From NCBI GenBank assembly GCA_030432695.1, contig JAUILN010000006.1:1-64000 (forward strand): 64,000 bases of DNA, read 5' to 3'. Position 1 is the first letter of the stretch. Each line of letters begins with the position of its first letter. Made by a program: the position numbers and the translations under genes. Source of the DNA: a bacterium. Its GTDB lineage: Bacteria; Planctomycetota; UBA1135; UBA2386. The notes under the pieces are model-generated. The model was not told the origin of the DNA. It did no database searches and worked only from the letters and a program-made list of their open reading frames with translations. Of this stretch, positions 1-10,000 are shown piece after piece.

Positions 1-77
1 TTGGCGTCGCGGATGCGGTCCTCGGACCGTAGCGAGCCCAGTAGCATCGTGAGGAGCCGGATGCGGTAGTCCCGCAC
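1..77 (-). CDS. Possible N-terminal fragment of a gene leaving the left edge
   Basis: On the minus strand an open frame reads VRDYRIRLLTMLLGSLRSED and continues off the window; the composition (alternating charged and hydrophobic residues) looks like real protein. A GTG at 77 or an ATG at 47 could start it, and no other start is clearly better. Too short to name. It would be divergent from the gene starting at 182. Confidence 0.25.
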   Translation of the reverse strand, partial: MRDYRIRLLTMLLGSLRSEDRIRDA

Positions 78-93
78 GTCCGGATCTGTGGGA

Positions 94-117
94 AGCCAGG
101 GGGGTGACCCCCTGGCT
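94..117. terminator. Perfect 10-bp stem-loop
   Basis: AGCCAGGGGG and CCCCCTGGCT flank a GTGA loop. It lies between the divergent edge fragment and the gene at 182, so it may be a leader hairpin or a bidirectional structure rather than a classical terminator; no T-run follows. Immediately downstream, CCGCGACAGACTTT (about 132-145) is the reverse complement of a stretch at 37650-37663 inside an intergenic palindrome. Confidence 0.4.
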
Positions 118-181
118 GACCCGTCACCGCGACAGACTTTGGGTGGGCGCGTGCGGGAGTTCGCGGGGGAGAATGGTCGGC

Positions 182-1399
182 ATGGAGATTCTGCGTCGGT
201 CGCTTGCCGCTCTCTGTCTGGTGCTCGCTGTTTCCTCGACGACGGGGGCGCGCGCCCAGGAGAAGTCGATCGGCAAGAAGCAGCCTGCTCCCGACGCTCC
301 CGCGTTCGAACCCGCCACCGAGATCGCCCGCGGTGCGGCGATGCTCCTCACCACCCAGGAAGGCGAGGACCAGCGCGAGTGGCCCTACGAGGGCGTCTAC
401 CGGGCTCGCGAGGGCTCCCGCCGTCCGGTCATCCCGATCGGCTACCGCGTCGGGGGCACGTCGATCGTGAGTCTCGCATTGCTGGAGGCGCCGGGTTGGG
501 GCGACGACATGGCACGTCAGGAAGCCGTCGCCCGCGCGCTGGGGTTCGTGCTCGAGTCGCTCGCCGACAACGAGTTCCTGCAACCGTCCCTCGACGACAC
601 CTACGACGTCCGCGGCTGGGGCCACATCTACGCGCTGTCCTTCCTGCTGCGCCTCCGCGATCTCGAACGCGTGCCCGAGGAACACGCCGAGACCGTGGAT
701 ACCCGGATCACCTGGCTGGTCGATGCGCTGCAGAAGACCGCGATCCCGCAGTTCGGCGGCTGGAACTACGCGGGCCGCGGCCGGCCGTCGCCGTTCATGA
801 CCGCACCGGGACTGCAGGCGCTGTTCCATGCGAAGGCCCGCGGTGAGGACGTTTCCGACCAGGTGCTCCGCGACGGCCTCGACGCCCTGGAGCGCGGCCG
901 AGCCACTGCTGGCAGCATCGCCTACGCCGTGCCGGCCGAGTCTCGCGCCGAAACCGGCGAGGAGGAGCTCGGCATGATGGACCTGCTCCCCGGCTCGATC
1001 GGCCGGATGGTCTGCGTCGAGTCGACCCTCGACCTCGCCGGCCGTGGCAGCCAGGCGCGCCTCACTGCTGCGATCGAAGCTTTCTTCGAACACCAGGCCG
1101 AACTCGAGAAGCGCCGCAAGCAGAACGGCACGCACATCCAGCCGTACGGCGTCGCGCCCTACTACTTCGTCTTCGGTCACTACTACCTCGCCCAGGCGAT
1201 CGAGCGGCTGGAAGACGAGGCGCTGCGCACCGCGTCGCGCGCACGGCTGCACGAGATCCTCGCCGGGATCCGCGAGGCGGAAGGCGGCTGGAACGACCGC
1301 GTCTTCCCCCGTTCCCGCAGCTACGGCACCGCGATGATGATGCTCGCCCTGCAGATGCCCGACCTGCCGCCGCCCTGCGGCTACGTCGCCGCGAAGTAG
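182..1399 (+). CDS. Secreted prenyltransferase/squalene-oxidase-repeat protein
   Basis: A 405-residue protein with a signal peptide (MEILRRSLAALCLVLAVSST, cleavage near the ARAQ at about residues 23-26). The rest is an alpha/alpha-toroid of the squalene-hopene-cyclase/prenyltransferase repeat type: helical pairs with motifs such as GGTSIVSLALLEAPG, RGWGHIYALSFLLRLRD, FGGWNYAGRGRPSPFMTAP and EGGWNDRVFPRSRSYGTAM, where aromatic/GG turns recur. No DxDD cyclase acid motif is evident, so it is not a confident terpene cyclase; secreted members of this superfamily are common in planctomycetes with unknown substrates. The ATG at 182 is chosen because it begins the signal peptide; upstream in-frame starts (104, 173) would bury it. 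Transcribed with the following small gene, 47 bp away. Confidence 0.75.
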   Translation: MEILRRSLAALCLVLAVSSTTGARAQEKSIGKKQPAPDAPAFEPATEIARGAAMLLTTQEGEDQREWPYEGVYRAREGSRRPVIPIGYRVGGTSIVSLALLEAPGWGDDMARQEAVARALGFVLESLADNEFLQPSLDDTYDVRGWGHIYALSFLLRLRDLERVPEEHAETVDTRITWLVDALQKTAIPQFGGWNYAGRGRPSPFMTAPGLQALFHAKARGEDVSDQVLRDGLDALERGRATAGSIAYAVPAESRAETGEEELGMMDLLPGSIGRMVCVESTLDLAGRGSQARLTAAIEAFFEHQAELEKRRKQNGTHIQPYGVAPYYFVFGHYYLAQAIERLEDEALRTASRARLHEILAGIREAEGGWNDRVFPRSRSYGTAMMMLALQMPDLPPPCGYVAAK

Positions 1400-1446
1400 C
1401 CCGGAATCCGGCGCGTCTGGCCGTCGCGATCCGCCATGATCCCGCC

Positions 1447-1905
1447 GTGCACAACCACTTCCTCCACCTCGCACTCGGCCGCGTGGTCGACGCGCTGCGC
1501 GGCGGCGCCGGCGAAGAGGCCTGGGCCGAGGCCGACAAGGCCCTGCGCCTCGCGAATCACGACGACCCCGAGCTGTTCGAGTCCGACCTCGCGGTCATCG
1601 TCGAGCTCCGCGACCTCGACGAACTCACACCGCTGGTCGACGGCTGGCGCGACGGTTCTCGCGATCTGCCGGAGAGCGACAAGGCGATCCAGATCCGCGC
1701 GATGAAGGCGCTGCGCAAGCGCCTCAAGCTGGCCCGCCTCGATGACGAGTCACGGATCGGCGGCAGCGCGCTCACCAGCGGTTCGCACTCCTCGATCAGC
1801 GGCGTGAAGGCGCCCGAGCAGTATCCCGCCGAGGTCTGGGAAGTCCTCGAGAAGCGCGGCCGGGTGCGCAACGTCGGCCACGGTCTCTACGAACCGGTCG
1901 GCTGA
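1447..1905 (+). CDS. Conserved-looking hypothetical protein, 152 aa
   Basis: A small, soluble protein, not recognised. The N-terminal 100 residues are predicted helical and charged (EEAWAEADKALRLANHDD, KALRKRLKLARLDDESR), resembling a TPR-like or helical-hairpin module. A flexible Gly/Ser stretch (about 115-122) is followed by a compact C-terminal end rich in aromatic/hydrophobic residues (QYPAEVWEVLEKRGRVRNVG). No signal peptide or TM segment. It follows the secreted repeat protein on the same strand and converges with the gene ending at 1921, 15 bp away. The reading frame is well supported by codon bias, but function is unknown. Confidence 0.6.
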   Translation: MHNHFLHLALGRVVDALRGGAGEEAWAEADKALRLANHDDPELFESDLAVIVELRDLDELTPLVDGWRDGSRDLPESDKAIQIRAMKALRKRLKLARLDDESRIGGSALTSGSHSSISGVKAPEQYPAEVWEVLEKRGRVRNVGHGLYEPVG

Positions 1906-1920
1906 CGTCCGCCGGTCGTC

Positions 1921-2754
1921 CTACGGCGACGGCCACGCGCGCGCCTCGGGCGGCGACTCGATCCGCTCGGGCCGCATCGCGTCGAAGTCGGCGAGCTGCT
2001 GCTCGACCGGCGCTCCGCCCACCAGCTGCGCCGCGAACAACCCCGCGCCGCGCGTGAACACCAGCCGGCCGGGCCGGTCGAAGTCTGCGCAGCGCACGTC
2101 GGGGAGCGGCACCTCGCCCTGCGCGGTCTCCAGGTGCCACGTCGTGCGGCCGTCCCGGCGTCCCTCCCGCGTCGTCCGCACCAGCGCCGCGGTCGATCCG
2201 GTGACCCGCTTCGCCCAGCACTCGGTGACTCCCGGCGCGCGCTCGCTCCGCCGTTCCCAACCGTGCGTCTCGAGCAGCTTGGGCCGCACCGGCCGCGTCA
2301 CGTCGACCGGCCCGTCGATGCACGCGACCCGTAGCCGTGTCGGTCGATGCTCCGCGTGGCTGCGGTTCTCGTAACCGTGGAACAGCAGCAGCGCGCGCCG
2401 CCCCGTGAACACCCCGCCGCCCATCCAGGTGTCGCCCTTCGGCCAAAGGGCCAATGCCGTGAGCCAAGGCGGACGACTTACCGCGGTCCATGATTCGCGA
2501 TGGGTGCGAAGGTGCGGGCCATCGTCGTCACGGTCGTCGAACGCCACCGGCCGATGCCCCTTGTAGGCGAAGTAGACCAGCAGCTCGCCGTCCGGCGACA
2601 GGTCGCAGCGCTCCTCGTAGATGCGGCCGTGGAACCACTGACCCGCGTCGAACGCATCCTGCCGCGTGTCCCAGCGGATCACCCGGACCCAGCGCGCCGG
2701 TCCGCGCCGGAACACCACGCCCACGTCTGCGTCGCGCGCCAGCACGGAGTGCAA
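1921..2754 (-). CDS. Conserved hypothetical protein (HSVLARDADVGVVFRRGP family)
   Basis: About 277 residues. The opening block, running from VLARDADVGVVFRRGP through WVRVIRWDT, FDAGQWFHGRIYEERCDLS to PDGELLVYFAYKG, matches a widespread conserved hypothetical family I recognise from myxobacteria and planctomycetes, without a known biochemical role. No signal peptide or TM. No ATG fits: a TTG at 2754 or a GTG at 2745 precede the conserved block, and upstream sequence is low-complexity Arg/Pro. The C-terminus has VRCADFDRPGRLVFTRGAGL, a blade-like motif. It lies 37 bp downstream of the beta-helix gene on the same strand, so the two may be co-transcribed. Confidence 0.6.
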   Translation of the reverse strand: MHSVLARDADVGVVFRRGPARWVRVIRWDTRQDAFDAGQWFHGRIYEERCDLSPDGELLVYFAYKGHRPVAFDDRDDDGPHLRTHRESWTAVSRPPWLTALALWPKGDTWMGGGVFTGRRALLLFHGYENRSHAEHRPTRLRVACIDGPVDVTRPVRPKLLETHGWERRSERAPGVTECWAKRVTGSTAALVRTTREGRRDGRTTWHLETAQGEVPLPDVRCADFDRPGRLVFTRGAGLFAAQLVGGAPVEQQLADFDAMRPERIESPPEARAWPSP

Positions 2755-2791
2755 GCGCGCTGGGGGAGGGGAGCGGCGGTGGTGTGCGGGG

Positions 2792-4021
2792 TCAGCGATC
2801 CACCCACCATAGAGCCGGCAGCGAGGCTTCGATTCCACGATCGGTCCACACCGCGGCCTGCATCCGGAACGCGTCGCCGAGTCCCGCGCGCGCCGGCCAC
2901 GCGGCCTCCAGGATCCCCGTGCCGTCCGGCCCGGTCGCCAGTGCGCCGAGCGGCACCGTGGTCGCGGCATCCAGCCAGAGGCCGAGCGGCGAGCCGGGCC
3001 ACGCCGTCGACGGCGCCGGCAGGCTGACCATCACCACCGCGTTGGTGTCCGGTGGCCCGCTCGCCTCGACCCGAAGGTGCGACGGCGCCGCCAGCGATGC
3101 GCGCGAGGGCGCCGCGCGCAGCGCCAGCACCTCCCGATCGCGCCGGACCTCGAGTCTGCCGGTCAGCGCCGAGCGCGCGCGCGAGCCGTCGTTCAGCACC
3201 GCCCGCGGTCCGAGCTCCAGCGTGCTCGCTTCCCCGCCCCCATGCACCGCCGACTGGAACAGGTTGTTGCCCGACGACCCGCCGCGCAGCCGCGCCACTC
3301 CGGTGATCCACAGCGCGCTCGCGTCGACCTCCACCGCGGGAGCCACGAGCTGACCGGTCGGGTCGTCCGAGCCCTGCAGCGTGCCACCCGCGATCGCCAC
3401 CCGGCACTCCACCGCGCGCAGTGCGGGTCCGGTGCGTCGCCCCTGCATGCTGCCGTGCCCGGTGAGCACGCAGTCGACGAGCAGTAGATCGCCCACCCGC
3501 GCCGCATCCACAGCCGGCACCCCGTAGGTCGTCACCCTTTCCAGTGCGACCTGCGCGCAGTCGCGGATCCACACGCTCGGTGCCCTGACCCGCGGATTGC
3601 GACCGGCTCCGACCGCGACGTCACAGATGTGGACCGCGCCGCGGTTGTCGTGCAACTGCAGCCGCAGCTCCAGTCCATCGAGGATGCCGAAGCCGGCGAG
3701 CACGAAGCACTGGTCGCGCGGCACGTGGTGCACGCGCAGCGCGCCGCCGGTCGGATCGAGGCGGGCGCCCGGGTCGCCCACGATCGTCACGCCGAGCGTG
3801 ACCTCGAGCGGCAGCGGGTGGATGCCGGGGGGGCAGCGGATCACGTCGCCTGGCTGTGCGGCGTCGAGTGCTGCCTGCAGCGAGGGGTGGGTCCCGCGCG
3901 GCGGGTCGGAGCGGGTCCCGACGACCAGTGTGCGGGGGGCTGCGGGCAGGGCAGCACAGAGCGTGAGCGCGACGACGCCGAGCGCGCCGCGCAGCAGCAG
4001 GTGGGGCAGACGGGTCTCCAT
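2792..4021 (-). CDS. Secreted right-handed beta-helix (pectate-lyase-like fold) protein
   Basis: A 409-residue secreted protein. N-terminal signal peptide (METRLPHLLLRGALGVVALT... to about residue 28), then HPSLQAALDAAQPGDVIRC and GIHPLPLEVTLGVTIVGD, the typical opening of parallel beta-helix proteins (SLQAAIDAA..GDTI). The middle contains short repeated strands (VWIRDCAQVALERVTTYG, LLLVDCVLTGHGSMQG, ALRAVECRVAIAGGTLQG) expected of helix coils. No catalytic Arg/Lys signature identified, so lyase activity cannot be claimed. The ATG at 4021 follows a good Shine-Dalgarno (GAGGAGA, 3-9 bases upstream). Probably co-transcribed with the gene ending at 1921; divergent from the gene at 4505. Confidence 0.7.
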   Translation of the reverse strand: METRLPHLLLRGALGVVALTLCAALPAAPRTLVVGTRSDPPRGTHPSLQAALDAAQPGDVIRCPPGIHPLPLEVTLGVTIVGDPGARLDPTGGALRVHHVPRDQCFVLAGFGILDGLELRLQLHDNRGAVHICDVAVGAGRNPRVRAPSVWIRDCAQVALERVTTYGVPAVDAARVGDLLLVDCVLTGHGSMQGRRTGPALRAVECRVAIAGGTLQGSDDPTGQLVAPAVEVDASALWITGVARLRGGSSGNNLFQSAVHGGGEASTLELGPRAVLNDGSRARSALTGRLEVRRDREVLALRAAPSRASLAAPSHLRVEASGPPDTNAVVMVSLPAPSTAWPGSPLGLWLDAATTVPLGALATGPDGTGILEAAWPARAGLGDAFRMQAAVWTDRGIEASLPALWWVDR

Positions 4022-4504
4022 GTCTCTCCTCGAGTCAGCGGTGCCGTCGACCTCCCGCGGGAGCAGGGGCGGAAGCCGAGGCGGTCGTCGACCGGGAGGG
4101 ACCGGTCCTGTGCATTGCTGGGGTGGCGGTTCGGACGCGCGAGCCCGACCCGAACCGACGGGAATCCTTCCGCGGCGCAGGATTCCTGCCGCGAAGGAAA
4201 GCGAGCGGGTGGCCGGTGTCCGATGCCGTGCCGTGTCACCGGACCGTGGCAGGGTCGGCTTGATCCCGGCGTGTCCCACACACACCGGGCCGTCCCTTGG
4301 AGGACACAAGGAGTGAAGGCGCCACGACCGGCCACCCGCTCATCCTTCAGGCAAGGAACGGCTGCGTTTCGCGGCGGAAATCCGAGATTGATTCGCCGAC
4401 CGACCCCGGGGCTCGTCGGGCGCGCCTCCCCAGCTATCCTGGGGATCCCCCCAGCTCCGCTCCTCTCCCCGGACTCTCGCCCCGCCGCCCGGCAGCCCCC
4501 GCCG
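4022..4504. promoter_or_regulatory. Divergent intergenic region with competing stem-loops
   Basis: The 483-bp space between two divergent secreted-protein genes has no convincing coding frame and should hold both promoters. At 4161-4199 two mutually exclusive stems can form: GGAATCC (4161-4167) with GGATTCC (4180-4186), or CCTTCCGCGGC (4166-4176) with GCCGCGAAGG (4188-4197, imperfect). A purine-rich GGAGGACACAAGGAG near 4300-4315 resembles a ribosome binding site but is followed immediately by TGA and no ORF. No sigma-70 hexamers stand out. Confidence 0.3.
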
Positions 4505-6778
4505 ATGCTTCGTTTCCCGCTCGTCGCCTGCCTCGTCGTGGCGTTCTGTCACGCCTCGCTCCTCGCCCAGGACCCGCCGACGCCGTCGTTGAGTCGCGGT
4601 CCGGCCGGTGGCTACCGGATCTCCGATGCCGCGGGCGAGCTGCTCCGCTTCGATCCGCCGCAGGTCGACGGCGCGACCGCGGTGGTCGAGGCCCGGCGCG
4701 AGGACGGCGGCTGGCTCCACGTGACGATCCGCTGGCGCCTGCTCCGCCAGATCACCCTCGACGACCTGCCGGTGGTGTTCCGCCTCGGCCTGCAGCCCGA
4801 CTTCCGCTGGCTGCCGCACCTGACCCCGGTACCGGGCTCGGTGATCTCGCAGCAGATGTTCCGCTCGCCCGCGGCGCTGTTCGCCGAAGAAGACCGCTGC
4901 CTCGCGCTGGTGCCCGACCTCGACCGGGTCGGCCAGGCCCCCGGCGGCACGTGGTACATGGACCACGACGCGCCCGCCGGCACCCTCACCCTCGGCATGG
5001 CGAAGACCTCGGTCGCCGCGCACGTGCTCTACCAGCGCAACCCGGGGATGCTGATCGGACCCTTCAACGTCGAGCTGGCGTTCCGGGTCCGCGCGTGGCT
5101 GGAGGGGGATCGGATCCGCGACCCCTTCGGTCCGGTGACCAGCATGCTGTGGGATCGCCACGCGAAGCCCCTGTGGGACGCCGGCGAGCCCTCGGTCGCG
5201 GCGCTGCAGCCGCAGGTGCGCGAGGCCTACCGCTGGATCGACAACCAGCAGGACCGGGCGTGGCACGAGTTCACGCTGCGCGGCCGTGCCGTCGGCGGCA
5301 TCCAGCAGATCCTCGACGTCTCCTGGTCGAACGGCTGGACCCAGCCGCGCTTCCCGCTGCGCTTCGAGATCTGGAACCAGGCCTGGTTCTCCAGCCTGCG
5401 CTCGGCCGCCGGCATGCTGCGCTGGGGTCGGCGTTGGGGCGACCGTGACCTGTTGGTGAAGGCCTCGCTGTGCAAGGCGCTGGCCCTGTCGGCACCGCGG
5501 ACGAACGGGCTGTTCCCCGCGGTCTACGCCGCCGATCCCTTCGGCGCGGGTCGCGCCACCGCGCCGACCGCCGCCGACTGGGAGGCGGGCCGCTGGACCA
5601 ACTCCGACCGCATCCCCACCGAGCGCGGCATCACGCGCGACTGGTTCCACATCGCCGACTCCAGCACCACCGCACTCTGGATGGTCCGCTGGTTCCGCGA
5701 CCTCGAAGCCGATCCCGAGCTGCTCGACTACGTCGAACCCTACGCCGAGGCGCTGCTGCGCCTGCAGCGTCCCGACGGCTTCTACCCGGCCTGGATCGAC
5801 CCGACCGGCACCGGCGCCGCGCCGGTCCTCGCCGATTCGGTGGAGTCCGCGGTCTCCGCGACCTTCCTGATCGAGCTGTTCGAACTCGGCGCCACCCGCG
5901 AGCCGCGCTTCCACGATCCGCGCTATCTGATCTCCGCGCTGCGCGCCCTCACCGCCGTCGCGCAGGGTCCGGCCGCCGAAGGCCGCTGGGAAGACTTCGA
6001 GACCTACTGGTCGGACAACGACGTCGGCCGGCTCACCAACGTCGGCCGCAAGTTCGTCCGCAACGACCTCTACAAGCAGAACAACCTCGGCATCTTCTGG
6101 GTCGCCGAGGCCCTGCACCGCGCGTGGCGGATCAGCGGCGAGCGCGAGTTCCTGCTGCGCGGCCGCGCGATCCTCAACGAGCTGTCGATGTATCAGCAGG
6201 TCTGGCAGCCGCCGTTCATGCCGGTCGCCGCGCTCGGCGGCTTCGGCGTGATGAACGCCGACGGCGAGTGGAACGACGCGCGGCAGAGCCTGTTCGCCCC
6301 GCTCTACCTCGACTACGGCACCGACCTCGGCGACCGCGAGCTGCTGCAACGCGGCGCCGCCGCACTCCGCGCCTCGTTCACGCTCGGCTTCGGCAAGTAC
6401 CACGACGACATCCGCCCCCTGTGGGACCAGCGCTTCCCGTTCCTGCTGCCGACCGACCACGGCTTCCACAACGAGAACCACGGCCACTTCGGCGTGACGG
6501 GGCGTGATGGCTCGGGCCTGGTGTTCTTCACGATCTTCGACTGGGGTGCCGGTGGTGCCTCCGAGTCGGCCGCGCGGATCTTCGACCGCTACGGGCAGCT
6601 CCACGTGCGCGAGGATCTCGGCTTCGCGGTGGGCCTGGACGGGCTGCGCGTGAAGGGCGACGTGACCGCGCCGGGCTACCGGATCCTCGACTTCACCGAA
6701 CCGGCGACGCACGAGGGGAAGGTGGAGGTGGTGGACTCGCAGGGGAACCGGACGCGGCGGGCGGTGGAGCGGTTGTGA
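4505..6778 (+). CDS. Secreted six-hairpin-glycosidase-like protein
   Basis: A 757-residue secreted protein: signal peptide (MLRFPLVACLVVAFCHASLL, cleavage near LAQ), a beta-rich N-terminal domain (about 25-220), then a helical toroid (about 230-700) with repeated helix pairs and aromatic motifs such as TRDWFHIADSSTTALWMVRW, LLRLQRPDGFYPAWIDP, DSVESAVSATFLIELFELG and KQNNLGIFWVAEALHRAW. This beta-sandwich plus alpha/alpha-barrel arrangement is typical of six-hairpin glycosidases and polysaccharide lyases; candidate acids are present but cannot be assigned. The ATG at 4505 begins the signal peptide; the frame stays open far upstream only through codon bias. Likely role: handling an exogenous polysaccharide. 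Converges with the sigma-factor fusion. Confidence 0.65.
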   Translation: MLRFPLVACLVVAFCHASLLAQDPPTPSLSRGPAGGYRISDAAGELLRFDPPQVDGATAVVEARREDGGWLHVTIRWRLLRQITLDDLPVVFRLGLQPDFRWLPHLTPVPGSVISQQMFRSPAALFAEEDRCLALVPDLDRVGQAPGGTWYMDHDAPAGTLTLGMAKTSVAAHVLYQRNPGMLIGPFNVELAFRVRAWLEGDRIRDPFGPVTSMLWDRHAKPLWDAGEPSVAALQPQVREAYRWIDNQQDRAWHEFTLRGRAVGGIQQILDVSWSNGWTQPRFPLRFEIWNQAWFSSLRSAAGMLRWGRRWGDRDLLVKASLCKALALSAPRTNGLFPAVYAADPFGAGRATAPTAADWEAGRWTNSDRIPTERGITRDWFHIADSSTTALWMVRWFRDLEADPELLDYVEPYAEALLRLQRPDGFYPAWIDPTGTGAAPVLADSVESAVSATFLIELFELGATREPRFHDPRYLISALRALTAVAQGPAAEGRWEDFETYWSDNDVGRLTNVGRKFVRNDLYKQNNLGIFWVAEALHRAWRISGEREFLLRGRAILNELSMYQQVWQPPFMPVAALGGFGVMNADGEWNDARQSLFAPLYLDYGTDLGDRELLQRGAAALRASFTLGFGKYHDDIRPLWDQRFPFLLPTDHGFHNENHGHFGVTGRDGSGLVFFTIFDWGAGGASESAARIFDRYGQLHVREDLGFAVGLDGLRVKGDVTAPGYRILDFTEPATHEGKVEVVDSQGNRTRRAVERL

Positions 6779-7074
6779 GGTGATGGTGGGGGCTGGGTGT
6801 GCCGCGTTGGCGGGTCCGTGCTGTCCGCCGACCCTGAGCGGGCTCAATCGTTCACGATCGACGATGCTCGGCAGGTCGTATCCACCTTCTCGCTTCCGCA
6901 TGGTCATCGTCGCCCGAGGCCGGGGCTGCCGGATACTCCGCGTCGGTCGTCGGATTCCGGAGAGAGGTGATGTGGGGCGGGATCATCCAGTCTCGCCGGC
7001 TGGCACTGAGAGGGACCGGGTGTCGACCTCATGCAATGCGGGTGCTGTCCCTCCCAACAGGTTCGGGAATGGTC
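6779..7074. other. Convergent intergenic region, no gene seen
   Basis: Two genes converge here, leaving 296 bp. Short open frames exist on both strands but have atypical codon use and no ribosome binding sites. No strong hairpin followed by a T-run was found. Nothing further is supported. Confidence 0.4.
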
Positions 7075-10000
7075 TCAGTTCCCAGGCCACGGGATCTCGG
7101 TTGTGGCGCCGGCTACCACCTCGCTCTCCCCGCTGTGCTCCGCTGCCTCGTTCTCGCCGCCCGGCCAGAACCGCAAGCGCCATCGGGCGGTGCCTGGCGC
7201 GCGCGCCGACTTCATCGTGCCGCGCAACGCCGCGGGCATGGTCCGTGCGTGTCGGACCACGCGCCACTCGCCATCTGCGTCGGCCACATCGACTTGGATC
7301 GTGCCTTCCGACAGACTCGCCGGAAGGCGGAAAGCCAGTGTGCCCGCTCGTTCGGGTCGCAGCGTGACGTGCGTCTCGGAGCCTGGCCTGGCGGTGAACC
7401 AGGTTTCGGCGAAGAGCCCGTGGCCGAGGATCCGTAGGCATACCGGACTGTTCGGCGTGACGCGGGCGAGCCGGACGCGTTCGGTCGTGCCAAGGTGGAA
7501 GACTCCCGTGTTCGGCGTGAGGCGGAGCGACCCTCCGCGCTCGTCGACCGCGTGCGACTGCTCGTGTTCTTGCAACAGGCTGACCGCTATCGAGCGGATG
7601 GACGCGCGCTCGGCATTGGTGAGCTTGCTCGTGTCGAGAGCGCAGATCACCGTCGCCGGCTGCCAGAGGTCCATCCGAAACTCCGCGACGGGCTCGTCTC
7701 CGATCTCCAGGACCCGGACACCACGACGGCCGTCGGTCGCGCGGACGATCAATCGGTAGCGGCCGGATTGGACGTTCTTGGCAGTGATCTGGCCGAATGC
7801 GATCTCGGGGAGCGGTCGAATCTGTGCCGAGTCGATCCCGTCGCCGAGCAGGGGCTGCAGCTCGACCTCGCTCGGTGGTAGAGGACGACCGGTGTCTCCG
7901 TCGACGACAGTGACGTGAAGGTCGATCAGGTCGCCTTCTAGCCGCCGCAGCACGATGACTTCTCCTTGGCGGCGGCTGATCTTACGGCTTGCGGCCGGCT
8001 CCCAAGCTGTGCGTGGCTCCGGCGGGTCGATCCACAAGTCATCGTGGATTGCGGTTGCATCAGGGAATGCGAACACACCGTCGTGCCCGGTGGCCTCAGG
8101 CGTGCTGCGAAAGTGGGAACCTCCCTCCAACCCGAGCGAGCACCGTGCGCCCGCGATGGGAACGCCGTGCTGGTCGACCACGCGGCCGTTCACCGGAGCG
8201 CGCGGATCGACGACGATGTCGTGCTCTACGGTGTCACCATCTTCAGGGATCTCGACCTGGCTGGCCACCCATGGGTAGTCCGCCCCTTCGGCGATGAGGA
8301 ATGCGGGTTCTCCATACGCGGATGGCTCCATCGCGTAATGGCCGTGCTCATCACTGACTGCCGACACAGGATCGCCGTTGCCGCGCACCGTGATCCCCGA
8401 CACGGGTGAACCATTTCGGGTCAGCACGCGCCCTCGAATGCGGACCTCACGTTTCGCGTGGAGTGTGATCACTACCTCCTGCAGCCGCCCCAGGACGGGC
8501 TTGGCCGCGGTCTCGTTCTGGACGTAGCCGTCGAGCTGCGCGATCACGATGTAGTTGTCGGACGGGCCCTGCCGATGGTTGGCGTCGCCACTCCGTAGCT
8601 CTGGAGACATGGGCAGACGAGGCAGGTCCGCCCGGCCGTCGACATCGGTTTGACGGCGGAACAAGGCCGTCAGCTCGGGGAACTCCGGTGGCGGCGAGGC
8701 CCATCTCAGCGACCACATCGGCGCCAAGCCGAAGGGCAGGAAGTGGGGGGTCGCGTAGACCGTTGCGCCGGCGAGGGCGGCGCCTGCTTCGTCGACCACT
8801 CGGACCGCGAGCCCCCCGTTGGGCTGCAGGCGGATCTTCAGGGGGTCGAGTTGCTCCTGACCGGGGGCGATTCCGAGCCGCACGCGGCCGATGCCCGTCG
8901 AGGTGATCGCCGCGAGCTCGAGTTCTCCACCCGCCGGTGGGGTGAGGCGCTCCGCGAGCGCGAAGGCGCCTCCTTCGCTGGTGAATCCAACCGTGCGACC
9001 GTGGTACATCGAAACGAAGCTGCCTTGATACGAGGGGTCCCAGAGCAGCAGCCGCGCTGTGCCCTGCAAGGGCTGTCCGTCACTCTCGAAGACGCGGCCG
9101 GTCACGGCGACTCCGCGGACGAGCCGGATCGTCCCGAGGTCGAGCGTTCCGTTGGTAACCCGCTCCTGCACATCCGCGTCGAGCCTGACTTCGCGAGTCG
9201 CCAGCCCGGGGGCGCTGACGAGCGCGAGCCGATAGGCGACCCAATCACTGTCTCCCCACCACGGTGATTCGATCAGGAATCGGCCCCGACGGTCGCTGAT
9301 GGTCTTGGGATTCGGATACCGCTCCAGCGAGGGTTCGTTCGTCAATCGAACCGTCGCGCCCGCAATAGGAGAGAGGGTCACGGCCGAGACGGCGACGCCG
9401 GTCACCTCGCAGGGCGGTCGGCTCTCGGGAACTTCGCCGCGCGTCGTCGCAGCTCGGCTGCTTCTCGGTTCTTCGGCGGCCGACGCGGCGGGTCCGGTGT
9501 CCGGCCGGCCGCCGTGTGCATCAGCCGTGCTCATTGTCGGTCCGTCGTTGGTGGGAGCCGGCGCGGCATGGTTCTTCGGTTCGGTCAGAACCCAATACCC
9601 GAGCGACGAGAACAACAGAATGGCAGATGCGGCTGCGAGGATATGCTTGACGTTCATGGCGAAGGCAACGAGGGTGATCGAGGCTGCCGTGCCCGACGAC
9701 AAGGTCGCGAGAGACTGCGGCCTCGCGATGGGCACCAGCGCGATCAGCCAAGCGCGACGGTCGCCGTAGCAGCCGTCGAGTCGTGCGCGCAGTAGAGACA
9801 GCCCGCGCTGCAGCCGAGTCTTCACGGTGGCGAGCGGAACGCCGAGCTGGCCGCTGATCGTTCGTGGCGGCAGGTCGTGCCAATAACGCATCACGACCAC
9901 CGTGCGATACGGCTCGGCAAGGGCAAGGACAGCGTTCGCCAGATCGCGATGCATCTCGGCATCCGCAACCACGTCGTCGGTGGCCGGGTGCGAGCCCGAC

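Noticed and set aside
4022..4504. Riboswitch or small RNA
   Set aside because: Stem-loops are present but no known riboswitch consensus could be recognised.
4340..6907. Long minus-strand open frame (about 855 codons) opposite the six-hairpin-like gene
   Set aside because: Shadow frame caused by GC-biased third positions; the composition is Arg/Val/Glu/Gly-rich without domains, while the plus strand carries a signal peptide and ordered motifs.
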